64,000 nucleotides of DNA from an uncultured Bacteroidales bacterium (GCA_900318245.1 ONJT01000001.1:62001-126000), one strand, 5' to 3'. Positions 8,765-15,977 are shown, numbered from the stretch's first letter. Made by a program: numbers and translations. Notes: a model not told the origin generated them from the sequence alone.

Positions 8765-8887
8765 ATTAAATAGGATTGACATCTCGGATGTGAGGTTACG
8801 TTGTTCAGAAGCTATCTATAAATTTATTTATAAGTAGGTTATGAAGAACGGAAGCTCGGGGTACTGAAAGTACCAATCCTATTTAAT
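8765..8887 (+). ncRNA. Structured repeat element, copy A
   Basis: Outer stem ATTAAATAGGATT (8765-8777) pairs perfectly with AATCCTATTTAAT (8875-8887). Inside are hairpin 1 ACATC-TCG-GATGT (8779-8791), a conserved AT-rich core TATAAATTTATTTATAAGT (8817-8835), and hairpin 2 GGTACT-GAA-AGTACC (8860-8874) touching the outer stem. The layout is a three-way junction. The element is flanked by T-runs on both sides and followed by CTTTTTTGGTTACATA, which recurs beside the other copies. Four copies in this window keep the fold with different stem bases, which supports a functional RNA or a mobile structured DNA. Confidence 0.75.
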
Positions 8888-9063
8888 GATTTTTCTCTAA
8901 TCTTTTTTGGTTACATAAAATCTAAAATGTTTTTGATTGTTTTTTCCACGCAGTGGTGTTTTATATGTTTTTGTTTATTTACTAACCCGCGAAAGTTTTG
9001 AGGGGCTTGGATATCCGTAGAGTGCGCACTCACCATCAAAGCCTCGCACAAATCTTTTCGCTT

Positions 9064-9702
9064 ATGAGACGAATTTGTAAAGAACAGAGAATTAAAGAAC
9101 GTCAGCAGAGTAACAAACGTAAGAAGGCCCGAAAGCCTCTTCCGACGGTGGGCTATGCCGTGGTAGCTGACAACGGGAAGACGCTTCGTCTGAGGAACGG
9201 TACTGCGTTACGCCAGGCTATATCCGGCGTAGGGTTATATCTTTCTCAGTCTGGACGAGTGTATTCATTAACCGCCTTCGGATTGCGACCACGCCGTACC
9301 CGGTTCTTAAAAAAGAATAACTACGGTAAGAAAACAAGCGGCGGCACGGCACAAGGACAGCGCTATCCGTACATCATGTTCCAGGGGCATAAGTACGAAG
9401 TGCATATCCTCGTTACGCTTGCATGGCTTCGACCACGTAGAGAAGGGGAGGAGATTGACCATATCAACGGCAATATCGATGATTGCCGCTTGGTTAACCT
9501 GCGTATCGTGACGAAGGAAGAGAATCGTCGTTGTGCGCAGATTCTCAGACGGCTCCGCAAAGCGGCCAAACAACTGAACGACCCGTCCTTGGATCCCATC
9601 CACATCCCGCAATCGCGGTTGCTGAAGATCTTTGCGACGTTGACGGTGGGTGATCCCCATAAAATTATGGATGTTGACTTCACACATTATCGTAAGTTTT
9701 AA
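9064..9702 (+). CDS. HNH endonuclease
   Basis: 212 residues from ATG 9064; an in-frame TTG at 8998 is possible but gives an unlikely extension. The very basic N-terminal 35 residues may bind DNA. The HNH core is at residues 131-156: EIDHINGN, then NLR, then EENRR, the form common in phage and intron-associated HNH_3 nucleases, preceded by HKYEVHILVTLAWL at about 109-122. Such nucleases act as homing or nicking enzymes. It lies 176 bases behind structured element A, so an association between nuclease and element is worth considering. Confidence 0.85.
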   Translation: MRRICKEQRIKERQQSNKRKKARKPLPTVGYAVVADNGKTLRLRNGTALRQAISGVGLYLSQSGRVYSLTAFGLRPRRTRFLKKNNYGKKTSGGTAQGQRYPYIMFQGHKYEVHILVTLAWLRPRREGEEIDHINGNIDDCRLVNLRIVTKEENRRCAQILRRLRKAAKQLNDPSLDPIHIPQSRLLKIFATLTVGDPHKIMDVDFTHYRKF

Positions 9703-9784
9703 TCTTTAGTTAACCAAAAAAGAAAATAATCTTCTTTGTTGGTTAGTCAAAAATGGCCAACAATGATCCCAAAATTTAAAGTAT

Positions 9785-10315
9785 ATGGAAAAAGAATTAA
9801 TATTATGTCCCGAACTGATCGCAAGAGGACAAGTGACAAGAGAACAGTTAACAAACTTGATCTACAAAGCCGCTACGGCATGCAACCTTGACCCGATAGA
9901 GAAACTCCGTTTCTATCGTGAACTGGAGAAAGCAGCCGGTAACGCAGTCAAGATGGATGATCCGGACTATGATAAGTCCATTGACAGAGCTGCTGCCGAT
10001 TTTGCTGAGACACTGCCGGAAGTACAGGAAGTGCTTGCTGACGGTAAGAAAGAATTTGAATACAAAAACTGCCGTTATCAGTACAAGGAGAACCGCGAAA
10101 CCATCGATCTCTCCGATTCGGACAAGTACACCGGTGAGCATGCTGTTAGTTGGCGTGCTGAGAACAAGGAGTTCAAACGACTGGAGAAGGAGATCAAAGA
10201 TCTCAAAGCCAAGCAGCAGAAGTGCAAGAACAACATGGCTACCGATGCGGAGCGCTATGTCGATAAGCATCCGAAGTTCGAGGTAAAGACGGAGCATTAC
10301 ATCGCTGTGGTATAA
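9785..10315 (+). CDS. Hypothetical protein of the phage-like cassette
   Basis: 176 residues, soluble, acidic to mixed charge, with a coiled-coil-like stretch near residues 125-150 (EFKRLEKEIKDLKAKQQK). No membrane segment or signal peptide. The gene has its own leader carrying the 20-base sequence at 9741-9760, which recurs exactly at 44363-44382. It is followed directly by structured element B. Function not recognised; the context of HNH nuclease and replication-like gene suggests a mobile-element origin. Confidence 0.55.
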   Translation: MEKELILCPELIARGQVTREQLTNLIYKAATACNLDPIEKLRFYRELEKAAGNAVKMDDPDYDKSIDRAAADFAETLPEVQEVLADGKKEFEYKNCRYQYKENRETIDLSDSDKYTGEHAVSWRAENKEFKRLEKEIKDLKAKQQKCKNNMATDAERYVDKHPKFEVKTEHYIAVV

Positions 10316-10388
10316 GATTTTTTGGATTTTTTTGAGATTTTTTGTAAGGCAGCAACATCTACAGCATTTTTGGAATTTTTGTTTATTG

Positions 10389-10517
10389 CAGTTAATAAAG
10401 CATGTACATCTTATGGATGTGAGTGCAGAAACGAGAAGTATATGATAAATTTATTTATAAATAGACTTATGGTTTGTGGACTCTTGGGTACTGCAAGTAC
10501 CTATGCTTTATTAACTG
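10389..10517 (+). ncRNA. Structured repeat element, copy B
   Basis: Perfect 15-bp outer stem (10389-10403 with 10503-10517, CAGTTAATAAAGCAT and its complement), hairpin 1 ACATC-TTATG-GATGT (10406-10420), core GATAAATTTATTTATAAAT (about 10444-10462), hairpin 2 GGTACT-GCA-AGTACC (10487-10501). The outer stem differs completely from copy A yet still pairs. It fills the 307-base gap 10316-10622 together with T-rich flanks and the tail CTTTTTTGATTACATA. Confidence 0.75.
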
Positions 10518-10622
10518 TGTTTATTTTTGTTTTTTTCTTAATATCACATCTGTTATTGCCGCTTTTTTGATTACATATAATCTCTATAATTGATCTATAA
10601 TCGATATAATTTTCAATCCTGA

Positions 10623-11504
10623 ATGCCAAAGGACTATTTCACAACGGTTTACCATCAAAAGGCAGTACGCGTGCTGGGGACGAGAGATCTCTACCTCCGC
10701 ACCGTGTACTGCCACGTGGTGAACTATACCCAGTCCCAAGGCAAATGGTCCGGCACCTTCCAAGAGATGGAAAACCAAATTGAAATATCCAAATCCAAAA
10801 TCTGTAGATCTATGAACCAACTCATCGAAATGGGTCTTGTGCGCAAAGAGGACAAACACACCTTCATCGCCACCAACGTCCCGCAACCTGTTGCTAATAG
10901 CAATCCTCCCGTTGCTGATAGCAATGAAAACGATGCCGATAGCAACAAATCCGTTGCCAATAGCAATTCCCCCTGCACCCCCTTACATAAGGAAGAGACA
11001 CAGGTAAGCCACGCACGCATGCATGCGCATGACGTGCCTGACTCCGAGGTTTCTTTTGCCGATTTCTGCGCCGCATATCGGCGCATTTGTGGTCCTATCA
11101 CCATGAAGCAGAAAGACGATGCCTACGAAGCTTGGCGCAAACTGAATCCGCGATTCAAGAAAGCGCTGATGGCTGAGTTTGTCAAGCCGAATGGTTTACG
11201 AAAGGCACGTGCAGACTGGCAAATTGCTGACTTCGCAGCACTCAAACCGCAATGGTTATCCGGTGCAGAGCAAGACAAACTATTGCGTGAAGGGAAAACT
11301 ATCTGTATCTGTCTGGACATCTTCTCTCCGGTCGAGCGACGTCAACCCATCGAGTACGAGGAAGCATGGCGATTTGAGTTGCCGTGTTTGCGGACGGAGC
11401 AGTTCGACTCCCGCACCGGTCGCCTCATTAAGCGCAACCACACTCCCTCAGATGAAATAGATCTCCCCATTGATCCGTTGCTATTGGCAACAAAAACTAA
11501 TTAA
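10623..11504 (+). CDS. Replication-initiator-like winged-helix protein
   Basis: 293 residues. Residues 20-85 look like a winged helix (YLRTVYCHVVNY, then EMENQIEISKSKICRSMNQL, then GLVRKE). Residues 90-115 are four short repeats of the type (V/D)A(N/D)SN encoded by 21-base iteron-like DNA. Residues 140-190 resemble the C-terminal domain of phage replication proteins (FADFCAAYRRI, then AYEAWRKL). An initiator with repeats inside its own gene recalls phage lambda O, whose origin lies within gene O. This is inference; no helicase or loader gene is visible nearby. Confidence 0.55.
   Translation: MPKDYFTTVYHQKAVRVLGTRDLYLRTVYCHVVNYTQSQGKWSGTFQEMENQIEISKSKICRSMNQLIEMGLVRKEDKHTFIATNVPQPVANSNPPVADSNENDADSNKSVANSNSPCTPLHKEETQVSHARMHAHDVPDSEVSFADFCAAYRRICGPITMKQKDDAYEAWRKLNPRFKKALMAEFVKPNGLRKARADWQIADFAALKPQWLSGAEQDKLLREGKTICICLDIFSPVERRQPIEYEEAWRFELPCLRTEQFDSRTGRLIKRNHTPSDEIDLPIDPLLLATKTN
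10890..10967 (+). repeat. Four iteron-like direct repeats, period 21 bases
   Basis: GTTGCTAATAGCAAT-type 15-mers start at 10890, 10911, 10932 and 10953, exactly 21 bases apart, and each is itself a small inverted repeat (GTTGC/GCAAT). A related perfect palindrome GTTGCTATTGGCAAC sits at 11478-11492 near the end of the same gene. The spacing is two helical turns, typical of initiator binding sites. Confidence 0.65.
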
Positions 11505-11581
11505 GTATTTCGTTAATTGCGTCGGAAACAATCGTACCCTTGTGGTTAAGAATCGTATTCCGACATAAAATTCAAACTATT

Positions 11582-11950
11582 ATGGAAACAAAATCGAATG
11601 AACAACAACTCACACCGGCCCAAGATCATTTGATGGACATATTTGCCACCATCAACTATTGGGCAAGCAAAGGCAAACACCAAGCTTTCGTCTTTCTCTG
11701 TGACGGAAAGGACTATCTTCTTTTCTCTAATCGCCACGAAGAACTCTGGTGCAATCTTCCCATGGCTATCTGCCGTGACCCGAAGATGGCAGCGATGTTC
11801 GATTCTCTAAATGAAGGAGTAGAAACTCTTCGCGAAAGTATGTGCGAGGACGAACCGGACTTCAAAGCGCTCTACGACTCCGTCCAATCCATGGAAGATC
11901 TTCCCGACTACTTCCTCTACGGAGAAGACCTGGGGGACAATGCCTATTAG
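11582..11950 (+). CDS. Hypothetical acidic protein
   Basis: 122 residues from ATG 11582; the frame upstream of it is open but lacks a good start. Acidic, especially the C-terminal 40 residues (many Asp and Glu), without membrane segments. The middle contains a beta-like hydrophobic patch (AFVFLCDGKDYLLFS). Acidic phage proteins of this size are sometimes DNA mimics or regulators, but nothing here proves that. It lies between the replication-like gene and three small basic genes. Confidence 0.5.
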   Translation: METKSNEQQLTPAQDHLMDIFATINYWASKGKHQAFVFLCDGKDYLLFSNRHEELWCNLPMAICRDPKMAAMFDSLNEGVETLRESMCEDEPDFKALYDSVQSMEDLPDYFLYGEDLGDNAY

Positions 11951-12029
11951 TTAAACCATAGTGTGCCACGGGTGTGTTGCGGATCAATTCCGCGACCACC
12001 TCGTGACCACCTCGCGACTTGACAATAAT

Positions 12030-12233
12030 ATGAAAGTAATTCCAATAATGCCAATAGATGTGTTCTATGGCAAACTGAACGAGCGTGGCAAGTATTATTT
12101 CCGTCGTTCCCGCAAAGGTATCATCTACGCATGCCGATGCCCCAACCGTAAAGGCCACATCAAAACCCCTGCCGAACAAGCCAACCAACAACGCTTCGCC
12201 TCCACCTGGGGCCAACGTTACAAAAAACACTAA
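12030..12233 (+). CDS. Small basic protein, member of a three-paralogue set
   Basis: 67 residues from ATG 12030. It shares a pattern with the proteins at 14856 and 15405: an aromatic-rich YYFRRSRKGIIY strand followed by a basic linker, then A..A..QRFAS. The paralogues read VYFRTNKRTGKVY with AKARFTK, and VYIRRKVQ with ARARFAS. The shared core suggests one small family in this cassette, perhaps DNA- or RNA-binding. Function unknown. It ends five bases before the next gene. Confidence 0.5.
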   Translation: MKVIPIMPIDVFYGKLNERGKYYFRRSRKGIIYACRCPNRKGHIKTPAEQANQQRFASTWGQRYKKH

Positions 12234-12238
12234 CGCCT

Positions 12239-12478
12239 ATGTCTAAAGAGAAAAAAGAGAAGCGATACAAGAAATCTACCTTGCGTCAGACGCTTGAAAC
12301 TAACATGCGTCTTCGGCGCAACGAACCGTCTCTCACCGTCACTCCCATGGAGTTTTCGCGATGGTTGAAGATCTATTGTGAGATTTTCAACTTACCGGAC
12401 AAACTCCTAAAGGCCAAAACCCTCCCTCAATCCCTCGTCGACTCCTTCGCCCTCTGGCTCGGAGATCCACTCCGATAG
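12239..12478 (+). CDS. Small hypothetical protein
   Basis: 79 residues. The N-terminal 20 are strongly basic (KEKKEKRYKK), the remainder is amphipathic helical (FSRWLKIYCEIFNLPDKLL). It follows the 67-residue gene by five bases, so the two are probably co-expressed. No family recognised. Confidence 0.45.
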   Translation: MSKEKKEKRYKKSTLRQTLETNMRLRRNEPSLTVTPMEFSRWLKIYCEIFNLPDKLLKAKTLPQSLVDSFALWLGDPLR

Positions 12479-12579
12479 CCAACTAGAGAGGGTAGGTGGG
12501 AGGGATATGCAAAAAATTAAGATATAGATGACAAAATTTACAAAAATAATGGAAAAGATTGCCAATCTTTAAGAAAATG

Positions 12580-12651
12580 ATATACACCTATTGTGTATAT
12601 AAAATATTTTTTGTAATTTTGCAGCAGATTTAGTATGGATAATTGTGTATA
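12580..12651 (+). promoter_or_regulatory. Promoter with palindromic operator for the toxin-antitoxin-chaperone operon
   Basis: The -7 box is TAATTTTG (12614-12621) and the -33 is ATTG (12590-12593), with a 20-base spacer. Over the -33 region lies ATATACAC-N5-GTGTATAT (12580-12600), and the half-site TTGTGTATA recurs at 12643-12651. This is the layout expected for autorepression by an antitoxin. The gap before it (12479-12579) shows nothing else. Confidence 0.6.
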
Positions 12652-12681
12652 CGGTCACAAATTTAATTGTAAAAATACATC

Positions 12682-12906
12682 ATGGGAAAGTTGTTTGAGC
12701 AGTTTTTAGCCTATTATAACTCGGCTTCTGCAGAACAAAAAAAAGCCGATTGGGATGAATTGTCCGTTTATAATGAGTTTGGTCCGCTAGCTTTGTATAT
12801 GACCGAGAACTCATTGTTCTACTACAAGATGATGGGACAAGAGGCTTGTGGTAATAGCGGAGCTATGTTTAATAATGAGGTAACAACCTATAATTTGGCA
12901 GCATAA
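12682..12906 (+). CDS. Probable antitoxin of a TAC (toxin-antitoxin-chaperone) operon
   Basis: 74 residues, the first gene of a three-gene operon with gaps of 2 and 4 bases. The protein is helical in its first half and ends in an uncharged hydroxyl- and Asn-rich tail. In known TAC systems the antitoxin has a C-terminal chaperone-addiction segment recognised by a SecB-like chaperone; this tail could serve that purpose. The call rests mainly on operon position, the palindromic operator and the SecB-like neighbour. No DNA-binding motif is obvious. Confidence 0.45.
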   Translation: MGKLFEQFLAYYNSASAEQKKADWDELSVYNEFGPLALYMTENSLFYYKMMGQEACGNSGAMFNNEVTTYNLAA

Positions 12907-12908
12907 TC

Positions 12909-13322
12909 ATGGAAAAGGCCGTTTTTAACTTACAAGATTATTGTTTTACCAATATCCAATTACGTCTTTCTGATTTGGAGGATGAGAATACGTTATCGCT
13001 TGGTTTTGAACCGCGTGGCATTTTTGAAGAAGAGAAGAAACTTTTTAAGTTAATTTTCGATTTCAAAGCTGTAGCTGAGAAGAGTGGTAAGGTGGTGGCA
13101 GAGGTAACGTGTGAGGCTGATTACCAATTCAGAGATGCCATTTCTTTCGAGGAAATTCCTTTATATTTCTTCTCTAATAGTATTGCTATCGTTTTCCCAT
13201 ATTTGCGTGCAATGGTTAGCACTCTAACCTTGCAATCAAATATGAAGAGACCGATTATACTCCCAACTATGAACTTATCATCTCTTCAGGATCAATTGCG
13301 TAGTCAAGTCGAAATTCGATAA
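12909..13322 (+). CDS. SecB-like chaperone
   Basis: 137 residues with the SecB fold pattern: alternating hydrophobic strands in residues 35-75, an aromatic-rich stretch near 85-95, then FPYLRAMVSTLTLQS near 96-110 and PTMNLSSLQDQL near 117-128. The last two correspond to the conserved SecB region ending in a proline-containing loop. Solitary SecB-like proteins next to toxin-antitoxin pairs (as in the Mycobacterium TAC) stabilise the antitoxin. Its place between two small unknown genes supports that role here. Confidence 0.7.
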   Translation: MEKAVFNLQDYCFTNIQLRLSDLEDENTLSLGFEPRGIFEEEKKLFKLIFDFKAVAEKSGKVVAEVTCEADYQFRDAISFEEIPLYFFSNSIAIVFPYLRAMVSTLTLQSNMKRPIILPTMNLSSLQDQLRSQVEIR

Positions 13323-13326
13323 TCAC

Positions 13327-13875
13327 ATGATTACCTCGCGCCTATATCAAACTGTTGAGAATAGGGAGAATCCTGATGAAGTAGAAAGTCGCGCGCCTTT
13401 CAAATGTACCAAGTATAGGGCTTGGTTAGGAGAGGGGTACTACTTTTGGGATACTTTCGCCCAATATGCCCATAGATGGGGTGAGGAGGTTTATCAAGGG
13501 AACTATTTTATTTGTGAGGTAATATGCAAGTATTGGAGTCATGATGTGTTGGATTTAGTTGGGAATACCACTCAAATCTATGATTTTGGAGAGATCACCA
13601 AAGTATTAGAGAAAGAGTACCATAGAGAAGTAACAGTTCCCTTTGTTATCAACTATCTCCAAACCAAAACTTCATTTGGTTACAAAATGATCCGTGCTCA
13701 TAGTGAGAATGCTTTTACTCGGATAGAACCGTTACGTCTTCGCTTTGTAGAGGATAATAAGTCTACACTGAATTTACGACCAATTATCCAATGCTGTGTT
13801 ATTGATAAATCGATTTTGCTTTTGCCGGTAAAGATTGTTTATCCTCCAGAGTATGTAAATGCCTCGTGTATTTAA
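13327..13875 (+). CDS. Probable toxin, ADP-ribosyltransferase-like
   Basis: 182 residues, four bases behind the SecB-like gene. Near the N-terminus, RAWLGEGYYFWD (residues 31-42) followed by a helix with QYAHRWGEE resembles the glycine/aromatic motif and following helix of small ADP-ribosyltransferase-like toxins such as DUF3990 proteins (GFYLT with a following W-A helix). The catalytic pattern is not complete enough by eye to be sure. The position as last gene of a TAC operon before twin terminators fits a toxin. Alternative: an unrelated immunity or regulatory protein. Confidence 0.5.
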   Translation: MITSRLYQTVENRENPDEVESRAPFKCTKYRAWLGEGYYFWDTFAQYAHRWGEEVYQGNYFICEVICKYWSHDVLDLVGNTTQIYDFGEITKVLEKEYHREVTVPFVINYLQTKTSFGYKMIRAHSENAFTRIEPLRLRFVEDNKSTLNLRPIIQCCVIDKSILLLPVKIVYPPEYVNASCI

Positions 13876-13880
13876 TCTAT

Positions 13881-13943
13881 AATCCTGCATGCGATGGTAT
13901 GTGGGATTTTTTTTTGAGACGTGACTTCGGTTGCGTCTTTTTT
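13881..13943 (+). terminator. Two successive terminators after the TAC operon
   Basis: First an imperfect hairpin (ATCC...GGGAT) followed by T9. Then AGACGTGAC, UUCG loop, GTTGCGTCT (13917-13938) followed by T-run: a nine-pair stem with a stable tetraloop. Confidence 0.85.
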
Positions 13944-14014
13944 GTCTCTATGTGATTGTTTTTGCGCTACCTAACACAAAACCCGTTCTACTTAACACTC
14001 CAACCCCAAAACGC

Positions 14015-14045
14015 TTGGATTTTGATGATTTTGTGTGTATCTTTG
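14015..14045 (+). promoter_or_regulatory. Promoter of the DUF5675 gene
   Basis: TTG at 14015-14017, 20-base spacer, TATCTTTG at 14038-14045; the ATG follows 28 bases later. Confidence 0.7.
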
Positions 14046-14073
14046 CACCGTCAAACGAAAAATTACCAAAATC

Positions 14074-14463
14074 ATGGCATATTACAAATTGATTAGATTT
14101 CCGGCAAACGGGAAGGCTGTGCGAGGGAGATTGTACGAGGCAAGTGAGACACGATTTGAGGAGGTATTGACTCCTGTTTGCGATACGATCGAAAATGCCG
14201 ACTATCTGATTCCCGCGCTCACGTACCATTATTCGGTTACGATGAGTCCGAAATTCAAGCGTCTGCTCCCGATCTTAGACCAAGTACCCGGTAGGGCAGG
14301 TATACGTATCCATCGTGGCACCCATCCCAAGCATTCCAAAGGTTGCATCCTCGTCCCTCCTCACATGGAACAGGCGCTGACCAAAAAGCTGCTCCGCGAG
14401 CAGCGTTCTCGTGAGGACTGCCGCATCGAGATCTGCAACCACACCAACCTAAATACCAAATAA
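14074..14463 (+). CDS. DUF5675-family protein
   Basis: 129 residues from ATG 14074, just behind its promoter. The start (YKLIRFPANGKAVRGRLY) and the motif GRAGIRIHRGTHPKHSKGC near residues 77-95 match the DUF5675 pattern. The His, Ser and Cys spacing in HPKHSKGCI resembles the active-site loop of L,D-transpeptidase-like (YkuD) enzymes, so a peptidoglycan-related activity is possible. The family is often found in phages and in accessory islands of Bacteroidales. No signal peptide. Confidence 0.7.
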   Translation: MAYYKLIRFPANGKAVRGRLYEASETRFEEVLTPVCDTIENADYLIPALTYHYSVTMSPKFKRLLPILDQVPGRAGIRIHRGTHPKHSKGCILVPPHMEQALTKKLLREQRSREDCRIEICNHTNLNTK

Positions 14464-14493
14464 TTTTTTGACCTTTTTTGAGATTTATTGAAA

Positions 14494-14812
14494 GACAATT
14501 GACCCCTTAGACTGTTTTTGTCGGATGTGAAACATCCATGTTTTTGCTATGGCTGAGGAGTGGAAAGTATAATTATTATAATTGCTGTAGATGGGATTAA
14601 TGGGTATGTACAACCTTGTTGTGAGAGTAAGCATGTAGAAATACATCTGGATGCTCGCATACAAGTGGATTTGTAGATGATTACGCTCAAAGCCGCGTAG
14701 GCTTATACCATTCAGTGCATATACGGTATAATCTTTATAATTTTCAATCTAAGACATAGTGTTTTCTTGGTTTTTGTTTTCGATTATCCAATAAAATAGC
14801 CTGTCAATTGTC
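14494..14812 (+). ncRNA. Larger relative of the structured repeat element, copy C
   Basis: Outer arms GACAATTGAC (14494-14503) and GTCAATTGTC (14803-14812) pair perfectly and are followed by CTTTTTTGATA as in the other copies. T-rich GACCTTTTTTGAG precedes it. Inside are hairpin GGATGT-GAA-ACATCC (14523-14537) and ACATC-TG-GATG near 14642, but the usual core is not clear and the element is about 320 bases. The stretch TATAATCTTTATAATTTTCAATC (about 14727-14749) also occurs downstream of copy B. It fills the 392-base gap 14464-14855. Confidence 0.45.
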
Positions 14813-14855
14813 GCTTTTTTGATAAAATATTAACTAACCTAAATCTTAACTATTT

Positions 14856-15197
14856 ATGGCAGAAATCAAACCGATGGCATTGATTGAATCAATGCGTAAA
14901 AAGGTGTGTGAACACAGCGATGTGTATTTCCGCACCAACAAACGTACCGGCAAAGTCTATACCGGTAAGTTGTGTAACCCTTCCACCAAAGAACCGTCTG
15001 CGGCTCAGACTGCGGCTAAGGCTCGTTTCACGAAAGTGCAAGCGGCTGTGCGTGCTATCCTGGCCGGTTCATCCGAGCAAAAGACGCAGCTGGTAGCGGA
15101 GTACAAGAGTCAGACGAAGTATGGTTCGTTGTTTGGCTATGCGATGCACAAGCTGAACGGGAACTACGACCAAAACGGAGACCTGATCGGAGGCTAA
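14856..15197 (+). CDS. Small basic protein, member of a three-paralogue set
   Basis: 113 residues, basic. Contains VYFRTNKRTGKVYTGKL (about 25-41) followed by an Ala-rich helix AAQTAAKARFTKVQAAVRAI, the pattern shared with the proteins at 12030 and 15405. The C-terminal 40 residues are aromatic and Gly-rich. It is first in a probable operon with the lipoprotein gene (five bases later) and the third paralogue. Function unknown; small basic nucleic-acid-binding proteins look like this. Confidence 0.55.
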   Translation: MAEIKPMALIESMRKKVCEHSDVYFRTNKRTGKVYTGKLCNPSTKEPSAAQTAAKARFTKVQAAVRAILAGSSEQKTQLVAEYKSQTKYGSLFGYAMHKLNGNYDQNGDLIGG

Positions 15198-15202
15198 GCG
15201 CT

Positions 15203-15379
15203 ATGAGAAAGTTCCTGATTATCGGAGTAATCGGAGTATTAGGAATACTCGGGTTCCAGAGCTGTAACGTGACGCGGACGATCACGAATCAGAGTGAGTA
15301 CTACCAACGTGGCGACACGAGCGTGGTGATCCAAACCAAAACGATTGAGACATATGATGCCTCGAAGAAACTTTATTAA
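15203..15379 (+). CDS. Small lipoprotein
   Basis: 58 residues: a hydrophobic signal (about residues 4-17) ending in the lipobox GFQSC, so cleavage before Cys21 and lipid anchoring are expected. The mature part is only 38 residues, polar, Thr- and Tyr-rich. It lies five bases behind the 113-residue gene and 25 bases ahead of the next. Tiny lipoproteins like this accompany phage-like or capsule-linked cassettes in Bacteroidales. No function assigned. Confidence 0.7.
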   Translation: MRKFLIIGVIGVLGILGFQSCNVTRTITNQSEYYQRGDTSVVIQTKTIETYDASKKLY

Positions 15380-15404
15380 CGAACCCTTTAAAACCTTATC
15401 AACT

Positions 15405-15791
15405 ATGGCAAAAGTAGAATGGAGCGCCGGTATCGATAGCGTATCCGGAGCACTCAGTAAACCGGGCAAGAACGGTCAACATTCTTGCGAAAAGATGCTC
15501 CTCGGCACCCACCGCGTAGCGGCAACCGAGAGCAATGACTGTAACCGCGTCTATATCCGCCGCAAGGTACAACGCTCGACGGTACCGCAGGCAAAAGAGC
15601 TCGCAGCACGTGCTCGCTTCGCTTCGGTAGCAGCAGCGGTCAAAGCGCGCAGCAAGGACCTGATGCAGCAGGCGACCGACATCACCGACTTCCTCGCACA
15701 GAAGGACACCGCCGGTGGTAAAAAGACCATGAAATCTTACCTCTGGAAGGTTTGCGGTGATGCCTACGACGCAGCACTCGCAGGTGCGTAA
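15405..15791 (+). CDS. Small basic protein, third member of the paralogue set
   Basis: 128 residues from ATG 15405; the open frame further upstream overlaps the lipoprotein gene and is unlikely to be used. Residues 40-70 repeat the family pattern (RVYIRRKVQRS, then ELAARARFASVAAAVKAR). The protein ends GDAYDAALAGA; the same 11 residues plus stop are encoded again, with different synonymous codons, at 15817-15852. That points to a tandem duplication or recombination of the 3' end. Function unknown. Confidence 0.55.
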   Translation: MAKVEWSAGIDSVSGALSKPGKNGQHSCEKMLLGTHRVAATESNDCNRVYIRRKVQRSTVPQAKELAARARFASVAAAVKARSKDLMQQATDITDFLAQKDTAGGKKTMKSYLWKVCGDAYDAALAGA

Positions 15792-15903
15792 TCGCCGCAA
15801 AGCTCCAAGGGAGCACGGCGATGCGTACGATGCAGCACTTGCAGGAGCATAACTAAGCGCGAGTGAGAGAATGAGGTAAGAGGGGCTCTGTGGAGCTCCT
15901 CTT
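15790..15903 (+). terminator. Hairpins and duplicated 3' end after the small-protein operon
   Basis: ATCGCCG-CAAA-GCTCC-AAG-GGAGC-A-CGGCGAT (about 15791-15822) forms a long two-part hairpin. A second copy of the GDAYDAALAGA-stop coding sequence overlaps it (15817-15852). Then GAGGGGCTC-TGTG-GAGCTCCTC (about 15879-15900) forms another stem. The latter is the likely terminator, though its T-run is short. Confidence 0.55.
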
Positions 15904-15977
15904 GCTATGTGTGATGGAGAGAAATAATATTTTATACTATATATTATATATAGTATTAAATTTTAAAGTAAAAAAAA

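Noticed and set aside
10890..10967. CRISPR array
   Set aside because: Units are 15 bases with 6-base gaps inside a coding frame; iteron-like repeats explain them better.
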